A stretch of DNA of 64,000 bases from Magnetococcus sp. PR-3. GTDB lineage: Bacteria > Pseudomonadota > Magnetococcia > Magnetococcales > Magnetococcaceae. The position numbers and the translations under genes are program-made. How positions within the stretch are numbered: position 1 is the first letter of the stretch; every line of letters starts with the position of its first letter. Below the pieces are notes generated by a model. The model did no database searches. It saw only the letters and a list, made by a program, of their open reading frames with translations, and had not been told where the DNA came from. The stretch is taken from NCBI RefSeq assembly GCF_036689865.1, contig NZ_JBAHUQ010000001.1:372001-436000 (forward strand), read 5' to 3'. Of the stretch, positions 21,501 through 36,500 are shown piece by piece.

Positions 21501-24500
21501 CCCAATCAGATGGAACGGCGCTCCCCAGCTGGCTAACCTTTGATGCGGAAACCGCCACCTTTAGCGGCACCCCCGCCGATAGCGATGCCGACCAACTCAT
21601 TGTTCAGGTGACCGCCACAGACAGCCAAGGTGCAACCACCAGCAGTAGTTTTGCCCTATCCGTCACAGCGGTGAACGAGGGACCTGTTGCTGATGAGAGC
21701 GCTGTCACTGATTTAACCATATTGGAAGATGAAAGCTATGCCCTGTTGATAGGATCAGCCGGGATCTTTACCGATGCCGATGGCGATACATTGACCTACA
21801 GCGCCAGTGCGGTAACCAGTGATGCCGCACTGCCTGACTGGTTGGTTTTTGATAGCAGCACCGGCCTACTTAGCGGCACCCCAGGGGATGGCGATGCCGG
21901 CACCACAGGTATTAAGCTCACTGCCACCGACCCGACGGGGGACAGCGCCTCGGTCACCTACCAGCTGACCGTCACTGAAGTGAACGATGCCCCTGTGGTT
22001 AACCGTGATCTGGACAACCAAACCACAGACATCAACACGCGCTTCTCCTACCGCTTTGACAGTGACAGCTTTAGCGATGCGGATGGGGATACCCTCACCT
22101 ACAGCGTTGAACAGGTAACCACCACCGGGATCAGTAGCCTACCCAGTTGGCTGGTTTTTGATGCGGACACCCGAACCTTCAGTGGTACACCAGATAGCGA
22201 GGCCAGTTATACACTACGGGTTACGGCCAGTGATGGTACCACCACCACATCTGACCTCTTCACCATTTCGGTCATCGACCCAAATGTTGCCCCAGAGGTT
22301 GCCACCGCCATTGAAAGCGCCGCCACCGATGCCGAGAGGACCGCAACGGAAGATAGCAACTTTGAGTTTGCGATTCCTGCCGGGACCTTTAGTGATGGCA
22401 ACAGTGACAGCCTGATCTACACCGCCACGCAGGTTGATGGCTCCGCACTGCCGGATTGGTTGAGCTTTGATACCGACGCTCAGATCTTCTCAGGTACCCC
22501 AGTCAATGCCGATGTAGGTGACCTGACCATTAAAGTTACCGCCACAGACCCCAGTGGTGAAGCGGTCAGTGATTATTTCTCTCTTACCGTGGCCAACAGC
22601 AACGACACCCCTTATGTCGCCGGTGAGGTGAGTGATCAAGCCGCCATCAGTGATGAGAGTTTCCTCTTTCAGTTTGACAGCGGATTGTTTGGGGATTTGG
22701 ATGTTGGGGATACCCTCAGCTACACCGCCACCCAAGCGGATGGTTCAGCCTTACCCGATTGGCTAACCTTTGACAGCGATGCCCGCACCTTCTCTGGCAC
22801 TCCAGATAGTGGGGATGTTGCCAACCTGGTTCTTAAAGTAACCGCGAGCGATATAGCAGGCGCCACCATCTCGACCAGCTTCTCGCTGGATGTCACCGTG
22901 GTGAACAATGCACCGGTTGTCAGCATTAATCTGGATGATCAGACGATTGATGAAGATACCGCGCTGGACTACCAGTTTGAGAGCACAGCCTTTACCGACA
23001 GTGACAGTGGAGACAGCCTGACCTATAGCGCCACCCAAACCAATGGGAGCGCCTTGCCAGACTGGCTGAGTTTTGATGATGCCACCCGTAGCTTCTCTGG
23101 CACACCAAGCAATGATGATGTCGGCACCCTAACCATTAAGGTTACCGCCACAGATACCAGTGGCTTAAGTGTCTCCGATGTCTTTAAGGTCGATGTAGGC
23201 AACATTAACGATGATCCTACCCTGGTGACGGCAATTAGTGATCAACGGGCGGATATCAACACCGCCTTTACCTTCCAGCTTGCCGATGACCTGTTTAACG
23301 ACATTGATGCAGGCGATAGCCTGACCTACAGCGCAACACTGGCCAACGGGGCCGATCTGAGCACAACCTGGATCAGCTTTGATGCACAGAGCCGACTGTT
23401 CCAAGGGGACCCCACCAGCAGTGATGAAGGTACGCTTTCCATTAAGGTCACGGTCACCGACCAAGAAGGTGTACAGGTTTCCGACACCTTCCAGATGGAG
23501 GTTATTGACCCCAACAGCGCCCCGATACTGGCCAATGAAATTGGGGCCCAAAGCGCGGATGAGGATGAGGCGCTAACGCTGCTTATTCCCACCAATACCT
23601 TTAGCGATGTGGATGGTGACAGCCTGACATTATCGGTCACCATGCAAGATGGCACCGCGTTGGCCCAGGGGGCCTCCTGGCTGAGCTTTGACAGTGACTC
23701 CAACACCTTTACCGGAACCCCGACCAATGATGATGTCGGCACCCTGTTCCTCAAGGTAACCGCCAGCGACCCCAGTGGTGCCACCGCTGTCGAGACCTTT
23801 AACCTCACCATTAATAACGTTAACGACGCCCCAACGCTGGATGCCAACATTGCCAACCAAGGGCTGGAAACCGGCGAGGTGATCCATCTCTATTTGGATG
23901 GCACCTACTTTAGTGATGAAGATGCCGATGACATCCTGACCTACAGCGCCAGCTTGGCCTCTGGGGCAGATCTGCCCGAATGGTTAAGTTTTGATGATGC
24001 CACAGCCTTGTTGACCGGCAGCCCCGAAAGTGCCAACGCAGGCAGCTACGACATTGTCATTACCGCGACTGATTTGGCAGGCGCGACCGCCACAGACCAA
24101 TTTGTATTAACGGTGACAGATCCCAATGTGGCCCCTGAGGTGATTAATCGCATTGGTCAAGTAGAGGCCACTGAAGATAACTTCTTTAGCTACCAGATCT
24201 CTGCACTGACCTTTAGTGACGCCAATGCCAGCGATACACTCACCTACAGTTCAACGGGCTTGGGCGGCTCAGATCTACCCAGCTGGCTGAGCTTTGATGC
24301 CGCAACCCGGACCTTTAGCGGCACCCCGGATAATGATGCCGTTGGTACCCACTATCTAACGGTTAAAGCCAGTGATGATAATGGGCTCTCCGCGGCGGAT
24401 GTCTTTACCATTGAGGTGGCCAACATAAACGATGGTCCTGAGCTGATCAGCGGCAAGGCCGATCAGACCGTCTATACCGATGAGAGCTTTGAAATCTCCT

Positions 24501-27500
24501 ACGATAGCACGGCCTTTACGGATGCGGACGGGGACACGCTAACCTATACAGCAACCCTGAGCTCCGGTGCAGATCTTCCTGACTGGCTCACCTTTATCAG
24601 CTCGACCCGCACCCTGTATGGTAACCCCAGCATGAGTGAGACAGACACCGCTGTCTCGATTAAGGTGACCGTCAGCGATGGGCTTAGCACCGCCAGTGAC
24701 ACCTTTGCCATCTCTGTGGAGAATATTAATGATGCGCCGGTTTTGGCCAGCGCGATGGATGATCAAAGCGCAACGGAAGATAGCCCCTTCTCCTTCACCA
24801 TTCCCAGCGGCACGTTTAGTGATAGCGATGTGGGCGATGGCGGGGATGAACTCAGTTTAAGCGCCACCTTGCTTAGTGGTAACGCGTTACCTGACTGGTT
24901 GAGCTTTGATACCGATACCGGCACCTTCAGCGGCACCCCCACCAATGATGAAGTTGGGGACATTACCATTAAGGTAATCGCCACCGACATGGCGGGCGAA
25001 AAAGCGGTTGATACCTTTACGTTGAACATTGCCAACAGCAATGATGCCCCCATCACGCAGGGCACCATTGATGCGCAAACCACCAGCTCGGGGGAACATC
25101 TTCTTATCAATTTGGATGATGCCCTGTTCTCCGATGAAGATGCTGGGGACACCCTGACCTTAAGCGCAACCTTGGCGGATGGAACCAACCTGAGCAGCGG
25201 TAGCAGCTGGCTGACCTTTGATGCGGACACCGGAACCCTCTTTGGGGCCCCGGTCAACAGCGATGCCGGTAGCTATACGGTCACCATTACCGCGACGGAT
25301 TCTGCCGGTGCATCTGCCAACAGTAGCTTTACCCTGACTGTGGAAGCGGTCAACACCGCCCCTGTGCTGGCTTTGGACATTGAGAACCAGACCGTGGCCG
25401 AGGATGACCCCTTCTATCTGGATATTAGCCAGAACTACTTCAGTGACGCGGATGGCGATACCCTAACCTACACGGCCACCACCCAAAGTGGGGACGCCCT
25501 ACCAAGCTGGCTGACGTTTGACAGCACCAGTGGCATTTTTAGTGGTAGCTCCAGTGATGGGGATGAAGGGAGCTTCCAGGTCAAACTCACCGCCACAGAC
25601 AGCGGTGGGCTGAGTGTCTCAGACCTGTTCAGCATTACCGTCACCAATGTCAATGATGCCCCCATCCTGGCCCAAGCGATTGAAGACCAGTATGCCGAGA
25701 AAGATACCGGCTTTGATTTCGCCCTGCCCGATGGCAGCTTCACCGATGCAGATTTGGCGGATACCCTGAGCTATAGCGCGACCTTGGTCGATGGTTCAGC
25801 ACTGCCAGACTGGCTCTATTTTGATGCCGACACCGCCCTGTTTACCGGTGTACCCAGCGAGACCGACCTGGGTGCTATTGTCATCCGCATTACCGCAACA
25901 GATGGTGAAAGCAGCGCTTCAGGCACCTTTATTATTGATGCCATCGACCCCAATACCGCGCCTGTGGTTGAAACCGCCATTATGGCCAACACAGCGGTTA
26001 GCGATGTTGAACGTACCGCCGATGAAGATGCCAGCTTTAGCTTTAGCATCCCTTCAGACACCTTCTTTGATGCCGATGGGGATGTGCTCACCTACAGCGC
26101 CACCCTGGCGGATGGTTCTGCGCTACCCAGCTGGTTAAGCTTTAGTGGAGATACCTTTAGCGGCACCCCTGTCAATGAAGATGTCGGCCAGATCACCATT
26201 AAGGTCACCGCCACCGACGACAGTGGAAAAAGCACCGCCTCGAACGTGGTTCTCATTGTCGCCAACACCAACGATGCACCTGAAGTGGGCACCGCCATTG
26301 AAAATGCCAGCGGTGAGATTGAAAACCACTTTGAGTACGCCCTGGACAGCGGTGCCTTTACCGATGTGGATGTAGACGACACGTTAACCTTAACAGCGAC
26401 TTTGGCGGATGGTAGCGCCCTACCCAGTTGGTTGTCCTTTGATAGCAGTACCGGGACCTTTGCCGGTATTCCACAATCCGGTGACGATGGTGACTTAAGC
26501 ATTTCTGTCACAGCTACAGACCAAGCAGGCGCCACTGCCAACCAGAGCTTTAACCTTTCGATCATCGACCCCAACGACGCCCCTGAGGTTGACCAAGGCT
26601 TGGCCGCACAAACCAGCCTGGAAGATGATAGCTTCAGCTACACCATCCCCAGCGATGCCTTTAGTGACGCCGATGGTGATACCCTAACCTACAGTGCCAC
26701 GCTTATTGATGGATCAGAGCTACCCAGCTGGCTCAGCTTTGATGGCAGCACCTTCAGTGGTTCACCGGGTAATGATGAAGTTGGTACGATCACCATTAAA
26801 GTCACAGCCACAGACCCCGATGGTGCAAGCCAGGCGGATGCGTTTAACCTGACCATCACCAATACCAACGACGCCCCAACTCTGGTGACAGAGATCTCGG
26901 ATCAGGTCGCCTTTATCAATGCTGGTTTTGAATTTGGTATTCCAGCAGGCACCTTTGAGGATGTCGATCTTGATGACACCCTCACCTACAGTGCAACCCT
27001 GGAAAATGGCGGTGACCTGCCCGACTGGCTGGCGTTTGACAGCGACAGCGGCACCTTTGGTGGGGTACCGGTTGAGAGCGATATTGGCAGCATTTCCGTC
27101 ACGGTTACCGTAAGCGACAGCAACGGCGCATCCGCTAACGACACCTTGACGCTAGAGATCAGAGACCCTAACACCGCCCCGGTTTTGAACACCAACCTGG
27201 TCGATCAAACCATTGATCAGGATGTGAGCTTTAGCTACACCATTGCCACAGACAGCTTTAGTGATGCCAACACCGATGACAGCCTAACCTATACCGCCAC
27301 CCTGCTGGACGGTACGGATCTGCCCAGCTGGTTGAGTTTTGATGGAGCCAGCCAGAGCTTTAGCGGCACCCCCACCAATGATGATGTTGGGCTTATTAGT
27401 GTTAAGGTGACCGCCACGGACCAAGGGGGTAAACAGGTCTCTGACATCTTTACGGTCACCACAGACAATGTGAACGATGCCCCTGTGGTTTCAGTCGCAC

Positions 27501-30500
27501 TAACCAGCCAGGGCGCCAGTGAGACCCTGCTGACTGATGCGGCCTACAGCATGACCCTGGATGCGGGGACCTTTAGTGATGTCGATCGTAACGACACCCT
27601 AACCTTCACCGCGGCTTTGGAAGATGGTAGCGCCCTACCCGACTGGCTGAGTTTTAATGCCGATACCCTGACATTCTCTGGAACACCTGCAACGGAAGAT
27701 ATTGCCACACTCATTATTGTGGTTCAGGCGGATGATGGCCAAGCGACGGTCAGTGATCAGTTCACCCTGAACATTGAGCAGACCAATCTCGCACCACTCT
27801 TGGCGAGTGAAATCACCGATGTTTCCAGCGGTATTGTGGAAGATAGCCCGGTTGATTTTTCAGTCGCCTCTTACTTTAGCGACCCCAATGCAGACACCTT
27901 AACCTACAGCGTCACCCAGCTGGATGGCTCAGCCCTACCAGACTGGATGAGCTTTGATACCGCAAGTGCCACCTTTACGGGTACACCGCTTAATGCCGAT
28001 GTCGGCACCGTAACGCTTAAGGTGACCGCCACCGACCCAGGTGGTTTAGCTGTTTCAGATATCTTCCAGCTCACCGTCGATAACAGCAATGATGCCCCGG
28101 TTGCCAGCGATGGTAGCCAGAACCTGTTTGAAGATGGCTCCTACAGCTTTAATGAAGCCAAGTTTACCGATTTGGTCAGTGATGATGATGGCACCAACCC
28201 CACACTGATCAAGCTGGTATCCTTACCTGACAACGCGACCCTTTACTTTGATGGCACCGCCATTACTGACCTGTCAAACCCTGAGAGCATTGCCTTAGCG
28301 GATATCAGTAAACTGAGCTTCACCCCAGATAGCGAGTGGTCTGGCACCACCAGCTTCCAGTGGACAGCTTATGATGGTGAAGCCTACTCCAACACCTCGA
28401 CCCTGACCTTTGAGGTTACCTCCGCCAACGACTATCCTCACCTGATCTCCGTGGCCAACAGCGACCAAGCCATTGATGAAAATCAGGATACCAGCGCAGG
28501 TCTGTTTGTGGGTGGCATTACCGTTAGCGATGTCGATGATGGCGACACCCACACCCTGGAGATCAGTGGTGGTGCTGATAGCGCATACTTTGAGCTGCGG
28601 GGTACCGATCTCTACTTAGTGGCAGATACGGTATTGGATTTTGAGGCCCAATCCAGCATGGAGGTGGTGTTAAAAGCCACCGACAGTGGCGACCCTGGCC
28701 TACCCCTGTCTCAAACGTTTGTCTTTGATATTGCCGACCTGAATGACAGCCCTACCGATGTCACGTTGCTAGGAAGCTCCCTTGCAGAGTCGGGTGACCC
28801 CGGTGCATCCAGCGCCCCCATCAGCATTGGCACGGTGACGGAGGTGGATGAAGATGCGGTGGATAGCCACACCTTTGCCGTTACAGGTGGCAGCGGATAT
28901 GGCCTGTTTGAAGTGGATGGAACCACCCTTCAGCTCAAAGCTAATATTGAGCTGGACTTTGAGTCCATCACCGAATACACCGTCGAAGTCACAACCACCG
29001 ACAGCGGTACGTTAACTGCGGCACAAACCTTTACCATAACGGTCACCGACGAGAACGAGCTGCCCTATTTGGTCCATGCTCTGGCAGATGTGGATGCCAC
29101 AGAGAATGTGCTGTTCACCTACACCTTCCTCTACAGTGATTTTGCCGACGATGATGCGGGGGATAGCCTAACCTTTAGCGCCACTCTAAGCGATGGCTCC
29201 GACCTACCCACTTGGTTGAGTTTTGATGCGGAAGCTCTCCAGTTCTCTGGCATTACCGACGAAGCTGCAGAACCGATTGAGATCACCGTCACCGCAACAG
29301 ATACAGGCGGAAAAACCGTCAGTGACAGTTTTGATATCGACATCATCCGTGATGGTATTTTTGTCGACAGCGCGGTAGGTGGTGCCAGCTTTAGCAGTGA
29401 CAGCCAGGGTGGATCGACCGGCAGTGACGGTATGTTCTACTATAAAACCGGGGAGACTGTGACCTTCTCCATCGGTGATATTGTACTGGGCAGTGCTGAA
29501 GTCGATTCCATTTTGGGTCCTGATGATTTTATTGGGCTCTCTGATGATGCTGTGATCAATGTGCTGCGCTTCCTGCAAACCATTGATGAAGATGGCGACA
29601 GCAGCAATGGCATTACCATTTCAAGTGAAGCCATCGCCCAAGCCAGCGGTGTCAGCATTGATTTTGAACAGAGCCTGGATGCCTTTGGCAGTGACACCAC
29701 CCTTTCCAGCTACCTGAGTGATCTCGGCAGTGCCACCAGCACCACCCTGACCCTGATGGGAGGGGAAGAGGCGCGGGATCACTTTATCTTCAGCACACTC
29801 AACAGCCATGCCCCGTTCACCGCTTTGGCGCTGGATAATCAGCAGGTTGATGAAAACACCGACACAACCGATCCACTGTTGGTTGGCACCCTAAGTGAAA
29901 CCGGTACCGTTGCTGGCACCGTGACCTATGCCATTACCGGCGGCCCGGATATGGACAGTTTTATCATTGAAAATGGTCAGTTAAAATTTGCTTCCGGCAG
30001 CGTGCTTAACCATGAAACGCAGGATGTTTATGAGGTGGATGTTGAGGTCCGTGAAGCGGGTTCTAACCTTCCCTTCACCCAAACCTTCTTCATAGACGTT
30101 AATGATATTAACGATACACCAACACCGGTAGATGATACCGCCAGTTCCGATGAAGATGTGGTCTGGACCATCACCCAAGAAGAGTTACTGATTAATGATG
30201 GGGATGAAGATCTTGGTGTGGGCGACATTTTAACCGTCACCAACCTGGTCTTGAACGATGCGGTTGATGGCACCCTGGTGGATAACGGGGACCATACCTG
30301 GAGCTTTACCCCAGGTAGCCTGCTGCAGACCATGACTGCAGCCGACCAGAGCGATGTGCTGATGACCGCCACCGTAACGGATACGGCAGGTGTCTCAGTC
30401 ACCAACACGGTTACCCTGACCGTCACAGGCATTAACGATGCTCCGACCCTAACCAGTTACCCCGCAACACCCACGGCTGAGACCATTGCTGAAGATAGCG

Positions 30501-33500
30501 CCATCACACTTAGCCTCTCATCGGTATTAAGCTACCTGGAAGCTCAAGGCACTGTGATTGGGGATGTCGACAGCGATCTCCACGGCTTTGTCCTCTACCT
30601 GGAAGATAGCAACCTAACCGTCAACTACACCCCTGGAGAGGGCAGTAGCAGCAGTGAAGGTTCCCCCACCCAAAGCAACGCCCTGCTGGTTGGTAGCACA
30701 GACAGCGTGACCCTGGCCCTGCCCACCGATCTTTCCGGCGCGCCAACCATGCATCTGCGTATTTGGGATGGCAGTGGAGCACAGGTTGCTGGCGAGCGTG
30801 TGGACCTAACCACCACCAGCATGGATGATACTGGGGTCTTCTCGGAACAACTGATCTCCATTCCCCTGGATATCACCCCTGTTGCCGATACCCCCAACCT
30901 CACCGCCGCCGATATTACGGGGGATGAAGATGCCACAAGTATTGCCCTGGATATTGCCAGTGCGGTTACGGATGTTGATGGCTCTGAATCCATCACCTCC
31001 ATCGAAATCACTGGTGTTCCCTCAACGGTAACGTTGAGCGCAGGCGAGCTGAACCAGGATGGTAGCTGGACCTTGGCGGCCAGTGATCTGGAGGGTTTAA
31101 CCGCGACGGTTGCATCCGACCTGTCTGGTCAATGGACCTTCACCATTGTCAGCCATGTGCTGGATAGTGATGCCGACACAGGAAGTGACACCACCAGCAA
31201 CAGCACCGACTTTGTCTTTACCACCTCCCCTGTGGCCGATGAGGTGACCTTCACCAGTGGCAGTGCGTCAGGGCAAGAAGATAGCTGGATCGACATGGTC
31301 TCCAGCTTCACCTTGCAAGATCTGGATGGCTCAGAGTCTATCTCTGCCATCACCCTGACGGGCCTGCCAGATGGGGCAACGCTGCAACGTAATGATGGCA
31401 CCTCAATCACCATCGATAGTGCGCAAGACGCCGTTATCGACTTGGTAGATCTGGTGAACCATGGTGATGGTAGCTACACCCTGAGCAACCTACAGATCAA
31501 GCCCCCGGCCGATAGCAATGTGAACTTCACCATCGGCATAGATGTGACCACCACCGATAACAACGGGGTCACCAGCAGCACGCAAGTAACCAGTGGCACC
31601 ATTGATGTCACCGTCTCATCGGTGGCCGACGCACCAAGCCTGACACCGATTGATGTGAGCGGCTTGGAAGATGCCGCCACCATCGCTCTGGATATCAGCA
31701 CCGCTGTGACCGATGTGGATGGTTCTGACAGCATCACCTCCCTGGTCTTCAACGATGTACCCGCCAGCGTCACCTTTAATGCTGGCACCCTGAATAACGA
31801 TGGCAGTTGGACCCTGCAACCGAGCGATCTTGCGGGTTTAACCGTTACCGTGCTGGGGGACCTCTCCGGTCCCTTTACCATGGGCGTCACCAGCTATGTG
31901 TTGGATAGCGACAGTGATAGCGGTGGCGATGACACCACCAGCAGCAGTGCCAACTTCACCCTGACCGTAAACCCTGTGGCCGATGAGGTGACCTTCACCA
32001 GTGGCAGTGCGTCAGGGCAAGAAGATAGCTGGATCGACATGGTCTCCAGCTTCACCTTGCAAGATCTGGATGGCTCAGAGTCTATCTCTGCCATCACCCT
32101 GACGGGCCTGCCAGATGGGGCAACGCTGCAACGTAATGATGGCACCTCGATCACCATCGACAGTGCGCAAGACGCCGTTATCGACTTGGTAGATCTGGTG
32201 AACCATGGTGATGGTAGCTACACCCTGAGCAACCTACAGATCAAGCCCCCGGCCGATAGTGATGTGAACTTCACCATCGGCATAGATGTGACCACCACCG
32301 ATAACAACGGGGTCACCAGCAGCACGCAAGTAACCAGTGGCACCATTGATGTCACCGTCTCACCCGTGGCCGATACACCAACCTTAAGTGCGGCTGCTAT
32401 CACCGGCAATGAGGATGCCACCACCATCAGCCTGGATATCTCCACAGCGGTGACCGATGTCGATGGCTCTGAGGTCATCTCCTCCGTTGTTGTCAGCGAT
32501 GTACCGAGCAACATCACCTTGAGTGCAGGCAGCAGCGATGGTGCAGGAAGCTGGACCTTAACCCAAGCACAACTGGAGGGATTGACAGCCACGGTGGTGG
32601 AACAGAATTCGGGTCAGTGGACTTTCGGTGTCACCAGCCATGTTCTGGATACCGATGCCGATACCGGAGATGGAACCAGCACCACCAGCACCAGTACGGA
32701 TTTTGTCTTTACCGTTACACCAGATGCCGAGCCCATTACCTACACCACCACCGCCGCCAGTGGGTTGGAAGATAGCTGGATTGACCTGGACATCCAATTC
32801 ACCCATCCCGATCAGGATGGATCAGAAGCCATTGATCAGATCACCCTAACAGGATTCCCCACCGGCAGCGCGTTGCAAATGGATGATGGCACAGCCATTT
32901 CCATCACCAATGGCAGTGCCACCATCTCTACGGCATACATGACGACAGTAGGCGATGGCAGCTATAATCTAAGCGGCTTGCAGGTCATGGCGCCGCTGAA
33001 TGACAACAGCGACTTCCCCCTTGTTTTGGAAGTGACCACCCTGGACAGCTTTGTCGATCAGTATGGTGGGGTGTATAGCGATACGGAGACCACCACGACC
33101 AGCTTTGTGGTAGATGTCGGCTCCTTGGCTGACACGCCAGATGTCGTTGGGGTTAATGCCTCTGGCAACGAAGCTGAAGCCACCATCGCCCTGGATATCA
33201 GCACGGCTGTGACCGATAGTGATGGGACCGAATCCATCACCAGCATCGATATTGCGGGTCTACCCAGCAACATCACCCTCTCTGCAGGGGCGATCAATGA
33301 GGATGGAAGCTGGACGCTGGATCCCACAGAGCTGGATGGGTTACAGGCCATTTTGGGAGATTTTGCCTCAGGTCTGTTTACCCTAACCGTGACCAGTCAT
33401 GTACTGGATGTGGATGGGGATGACACCGCCGATAACACCACCACCACAGGCACTACCACCTTTACGTTGGAAGTCGCCCCACGTGCCGACGGTGTCTCCA

Positions 33501-36500
33501 TTGACCCAGGCTCTGCCACGGGTACAGAGGATATATGGGTCACTGTTTCTGAGCCCACCTTTGAGATTGTTGATGTCGATGGTTCAGAAACCATTACAGG
33601 GATTACCTATAAATCAATCCCCGATGGTGTGCAGTTGCGTATGGTGGACGATGCCGATACCAACAGCTACACCTACCTCACGGTGGATAGTAATGGTGAG
33701 GCCATTGTTCCCTTAAGCTATTTGGTTGAAACCAGCACCGCTAATATCTACACCCTGACAGATATGGAAATTTTGCCCAGTGCGGATCTGAGCGAAAACT
33801 TCTCGTTGGGGATTCATGTAGAGACCACCGATAACAATGGCAACACCGTTGATACCGTCATTGATGACAGTGCGTTAACGGTTACGGTCTTCAGTGACGC
33901 TGACACCCCTGACCTTACGGCGAATGATGTCAGCGGGTTGGAAGATGCCACCACCATCGCCATGGACCTCTCCACCGCGGTGGTGGATACCGATGGTTCT
34001 GAGAGCATCACCTCGGTGGTGATTGATACTGTCCCCACCACGGTGACCTTTAGTGCAGGCACCAACAATAATGATGGCACCTGGACCTTTAGCCAAGCTG
34101 AGCTTACCGGCCTGACGGCAACCGTGGATACCCACATCTCCGGGCTCTTTACCATGGGGGTTACCAGCCACCTGCTGGATAGTGACCCAGATAGTGGTGG
34201 AGATGACACCACAACGAACTATGACACCTTTACCCTCACCGTAAACCCAGATGGGGATGAGGTCACTTACACGTCGGGCTCTGCCAGTGGTGTGGAAGAT
34301 AGCTGGACAGATATTACCAGTAGCTTTGTGTTGCAGGATCTGGATGGCTCGGAAGTCGTCAGCGATGTGTTGATTACCGGTCTACCCAGCGGCAGCGCCT
34401 TGCAGATGGACGATGGTACCGCCATCACCATTACCGGAACCAGTGCCACCATTCCCATGGCCTATGTGACCGATAATGGGGATAACAGCTACAGCCTTAA
34501 CGGCCTGCAGATCATGTCACCGCTGCATGATAACAGCGATTTTGTCTTGGGTATTACCGTCACCACCACCGATGATAATAATGCCACGACCCATACCCAA
34601 ACCACCGACAGTACCATCTCTGTGCACATGGGTTCGGTCGCCGACGCCCCCAACCTGACCACCAATGATGTGACGGGCCTTGAAGATGCCACCACCATCG
34701 CCATGGATATGGTCACCTCTTTGGTGGATGCAGATGGTAGCGAAACGATCACCTCCGTGGTGATCGACAGCGTACCCGATACCGTCACCTTTAATGCGGG
34801 CACCAACAATAATGATGGCAGCTGGACCTTTGCCGCCACCGATCTACCCAGCTTAACGGTCACGGTAGATACCCACATCTCCGGGCTCTTCACCATGGGG
34901 GTCACCAGCCATGTGGCCGATGATGATCCCGATGTGGTTGGGGCATCCAGTGACGATGATACAGCCTCTACCTACACCAGCTTCACCCTAACCGTCACCC
35001 CCGATGCTGACTTGGTTACGTTCACCGCTGGGGATGGTAGTGGACTGGAAGATAATTGGTTTGATGTTAACTCAAGCTTTGTCTTGCAAGACTTAGATGG
35101 ATCAGAGAGTGTCACCGCTGTTCAGCTCACAGGCCTGCCCTCTGGCGCGGCCTTACAGATGAGTGATGGCACCGCCATTACTATTGATGGCAGCCAAAAT
35201 GCCATCATTGATATGAGCCACGTCACGGATCTTGGCAGTGGCTCCTACAACCTGAGCGGCTTGCAGATCCAAGCCCCTGCAGACAGCAACGTTAATTTTA
35301 CGGTGGGTATTACCGTCACCACCACCGATGACAACGGGTCCACCCAAAACACCCAGACCACCGATGGTACCTTAAGCTTTACCGTCACCTCCGTGGCCGA
35401 CACCCCCACCCTGACCAGTGGAGATGTCGGGGGTAATGAGGATGCCACCACCATCGCCATGGATATTGCCACCGCCCTGCTGGACACCGATGGTAGTGAA
35501 GAGATCGCTTTGGTGGTTATTGATTCCGTACCCGATACGGTCACATTCAATGCCGGTAGTAACCACAACAATGGGACCTGGAGCTTCTTCCAGTCTGATC
35601 TTACCGGCCTAACCGCTACGGTGGACGCCCACGTTTCCGGGCAGTGGAACTTCGGGGTTACCAGTCACGTACAGGATCTGGACAGTGATGCTGGTGGCAA
35701 CGACACCACCAGTTACTACTCAGACTTTACCCTGACGGTGGATGCCGATGGGGATGAGGTTACCTTCAATAGTGGCAGTGCCAGCGGCCTGGAAGATAGC
35801 TGGATCGATGTTGATACCAGCTTTGTACTGCAAGATCTGGATGGTTCGGAAGCGGTAACGAATGTTCTGATTACCGGTATTCCCACCGGTAGCCTGTTGC
35901 AGATGGATGATGGCACCGCCATTACCATTGTAGGTACCAGTGCCACCATACCCATGAGTGAAGTCACGGTACTGTCCAATGGCAACTACAATCTGACGGG
36001 CTTACAGATCCAAGCGCCAGCAGATACAAACGATAACTTCACCTTGGGTATCACCGTCACCACCACAGACGATAATGGTGTGGCCAGCAACACCCAAACC
36101 ACCAGCAGCACCATTGAGGTTACGGTAACATCTGTCGCCGACACCCCTACCCTGACCAGTGGTGATGTCGGGGGTAATGAGGATGATGCCTCTATAGCCC
36201 TGAACATAACCACCGCGGTGGTGGATACCGATGGTTCCGAGGTCATTGACCACGTTATTATCGATTCTGTGCCCGATACAGTCACCTTAAGTGCTGGTAG
36301 TGATGATGGTAATGGATCATGGACCCTGTCTCAGGCAGAACTCAGCGGCCTGACCGCCACGGTCGATGCCCACGTCTCCGGCCAGTGGACCCTGGGTGTC
36401 ACCAGCCATGTGCTGGATACCGACCCCGATAGTGGGGGTAACGATACCACCACCTACTATTCCGACTTTATCCTCACCACCGATGCTGATGGTGATGAAG

